Origin: DATHBD01 sp035296325
Lineage (GTDB): Bacteria; Actinomycetota; Actinomycetes; Mycobacteriales; Micromonosporaceae
Reading direction: 5' to 3'
NCBI GenBank assembly: GCA_035296325.1
Contig: DATHBD010000067.1
Location: 1-64,000 of the forward strand
DNA length: 64,000 nucleotides
Part shown: one piece after another, positions 63,668-64,000 of the stretch
How the letters are laid out: every line of letters begins with the position of its first letter
Position numbering within the stretch: the stretch's first letter is position 1
Made by a program: the position numbers and the translations under genes
The notes under the pieces: model-generated
What the model was told of the DNA's origin: nothing
What the model saw: only the letters and a program-made list of their open reading frames with translations
Databases searched by the model: none

Positions 63668-64000
63668 ATGACCACCGCAGCCAGTCCACCGGCCCGGCGC
63701 CGCGTGCCACTACCCGGGATCAGCTCGCGTGCCTGGGAGCACCCGGCCGACCGGGGTGCCCTGACCGCTCTGCGGGAGCTGAAGGGCTTCGACGAGGTAC
63801 TCAAGTCGCTCAACTCGCTGTGGAACGAGCGGGCCTGGCGGTTGGAGTTCCTCGGCGGTGCCATCCGGGTGGACCACCGGCAGTACCCCCGGCTGCACCG
63901 CCTGCTCGCCGAGGCGGGCGCCACCATCGACATCGCCGAACTGCCCGAGCTCTACGTCCAGAACGACCGGTCGATCAACGGCATGTGCGTCGGCATGGGC
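63668..64000 (+). CDS. M48-family metallopeptidase (partial, 3' end off the window)
   Basis: The first 111 residues of a gene continuing past the right edge. The start PLPGISSRAWEHPADRGALT and LKGFDEVLKSL are typical of actinobacterial M48 peptidases, and LYVQNDRSINGMCVGMG is the stretch that precedes their HExxH catalytic motif, which is not yet reached. GGGGAGAG precedes the ATG. It lies 47 bp after the kinase gene. Confidence 0.82.
   Translation, partial: MTTAASPPARRRVPLPGISSRAWEHPADRGALTALRELKGFDEVLKSLNSLWNERAWRLEFLGGAIRVDHRQYPRLHRLLAEAGATIDIAELPELYVQNDRSINGMCVGMG

Overview
The window is about 70% G+C, with dense short intergenic gaps and many GTG/TTG starts and 4-bp stop/start overlaps. 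Its gene content (nickel superoxide dismutase with its maturation protease, fused Kgd/E2-E1, DUF6104, DUF5753/DUF397 pairs, DUF6232, DUF574 methyltransferase, a HrdD/SigB-type sigma factor, a c-di-AMP riboswitch ahead of an NlpC/P60 gene) points to a Gram-positive actinomycete, most likely Micromonosporaceae. It looks like ordinary chromosome: there is no prophage, insertion sequence, CRISPR array or large biosynthetic cluster.

Layout. 1-4.3 kb: partial sodN diverging from sodX, malic enzyme, a zinc-free MDR reductase, a tiny membrane protein and a lipoprotein hydrolase. 4.3-7.2 kb: a PP2C phosphatase and an overlapping pair, ice-binding-like surface protein plus class F sortase. 7.4-13.5 kb: DUF6104, the 1289-residue Kgd and an ABC-2 exporter. 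13.6-16.3 kb: an autoregulated MerR/aldo-keto reductase pair and a FUSC-type membrane protein. 16.3-20 kb: hotdog-like protein, a chimeric sigma/CU044_5270 gene and an OlsB/PlsC-like acyltransferase pair. 19.7-22.6 kb: lutABC lactate oxidation. 22.6-26.2 kb: a two-component system behind a long G-tract, then a PDZ-less HtrA protease. 26.3-32.8 kb: glpK, ABC-2 exporter, PAS-GGDEF-EAL protein, DUF574 methyltransferase. 33-37.5 kb: degenerate GH16, HrdD/SigB-like sigma factor behind a sigma-R type promoter, Tam, and a riboswitch-controlled NlpC/P60 hydrolase. 37.8-45.6 kb: DUF6232, DUF5753/DUF397 pair, an unknown protein, an M50-like protease, a secreted zincin with lectin domain and an XRE regulator. 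45.7-53.2 kb: secreted GH5 mannanase-like enzyme, AlkB, YdeI, metallophosphoesterase, a Clp_N/HTH regulator behind twin operators, a truncated NAD-kinase-like gene, DUF4396 under a CsoR-like operator and an FN3-FN3-CBM2 protein. 53.2-58.2 kb: CorA, a 41-residue membrane protein, a patch with two decayed genes, an unknown overlapping gene pair and tRNA-Arg(UCU). 58.3-64 kb: hydrolase, SSB paralogue, cobD-cobQ-kinase operon and the start of an M48 protease.

Themes. Several genes appear leaderless, with a TANNNT hexamer 6-7 nt before the start codon; in two cases (13.6 and 50.0 kb) the promoter is overlaid by a clear palindrome. Envelope functions recur: sortase and substrate, NlpC/P60, HtrA, secreted polysaccharide-active proteins, zinc proteases. 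Redox and stress handling recurs too: Ni-SOD, sigma-R type promoter, AlkB, a copper-type operator. The most unusual items are the fused sigma/CU044_5270 gene, the twin-palindrome Clp_N regulator, the sortase/ice-binding pair and the unknown overlapping pair next to the tRNA gene.
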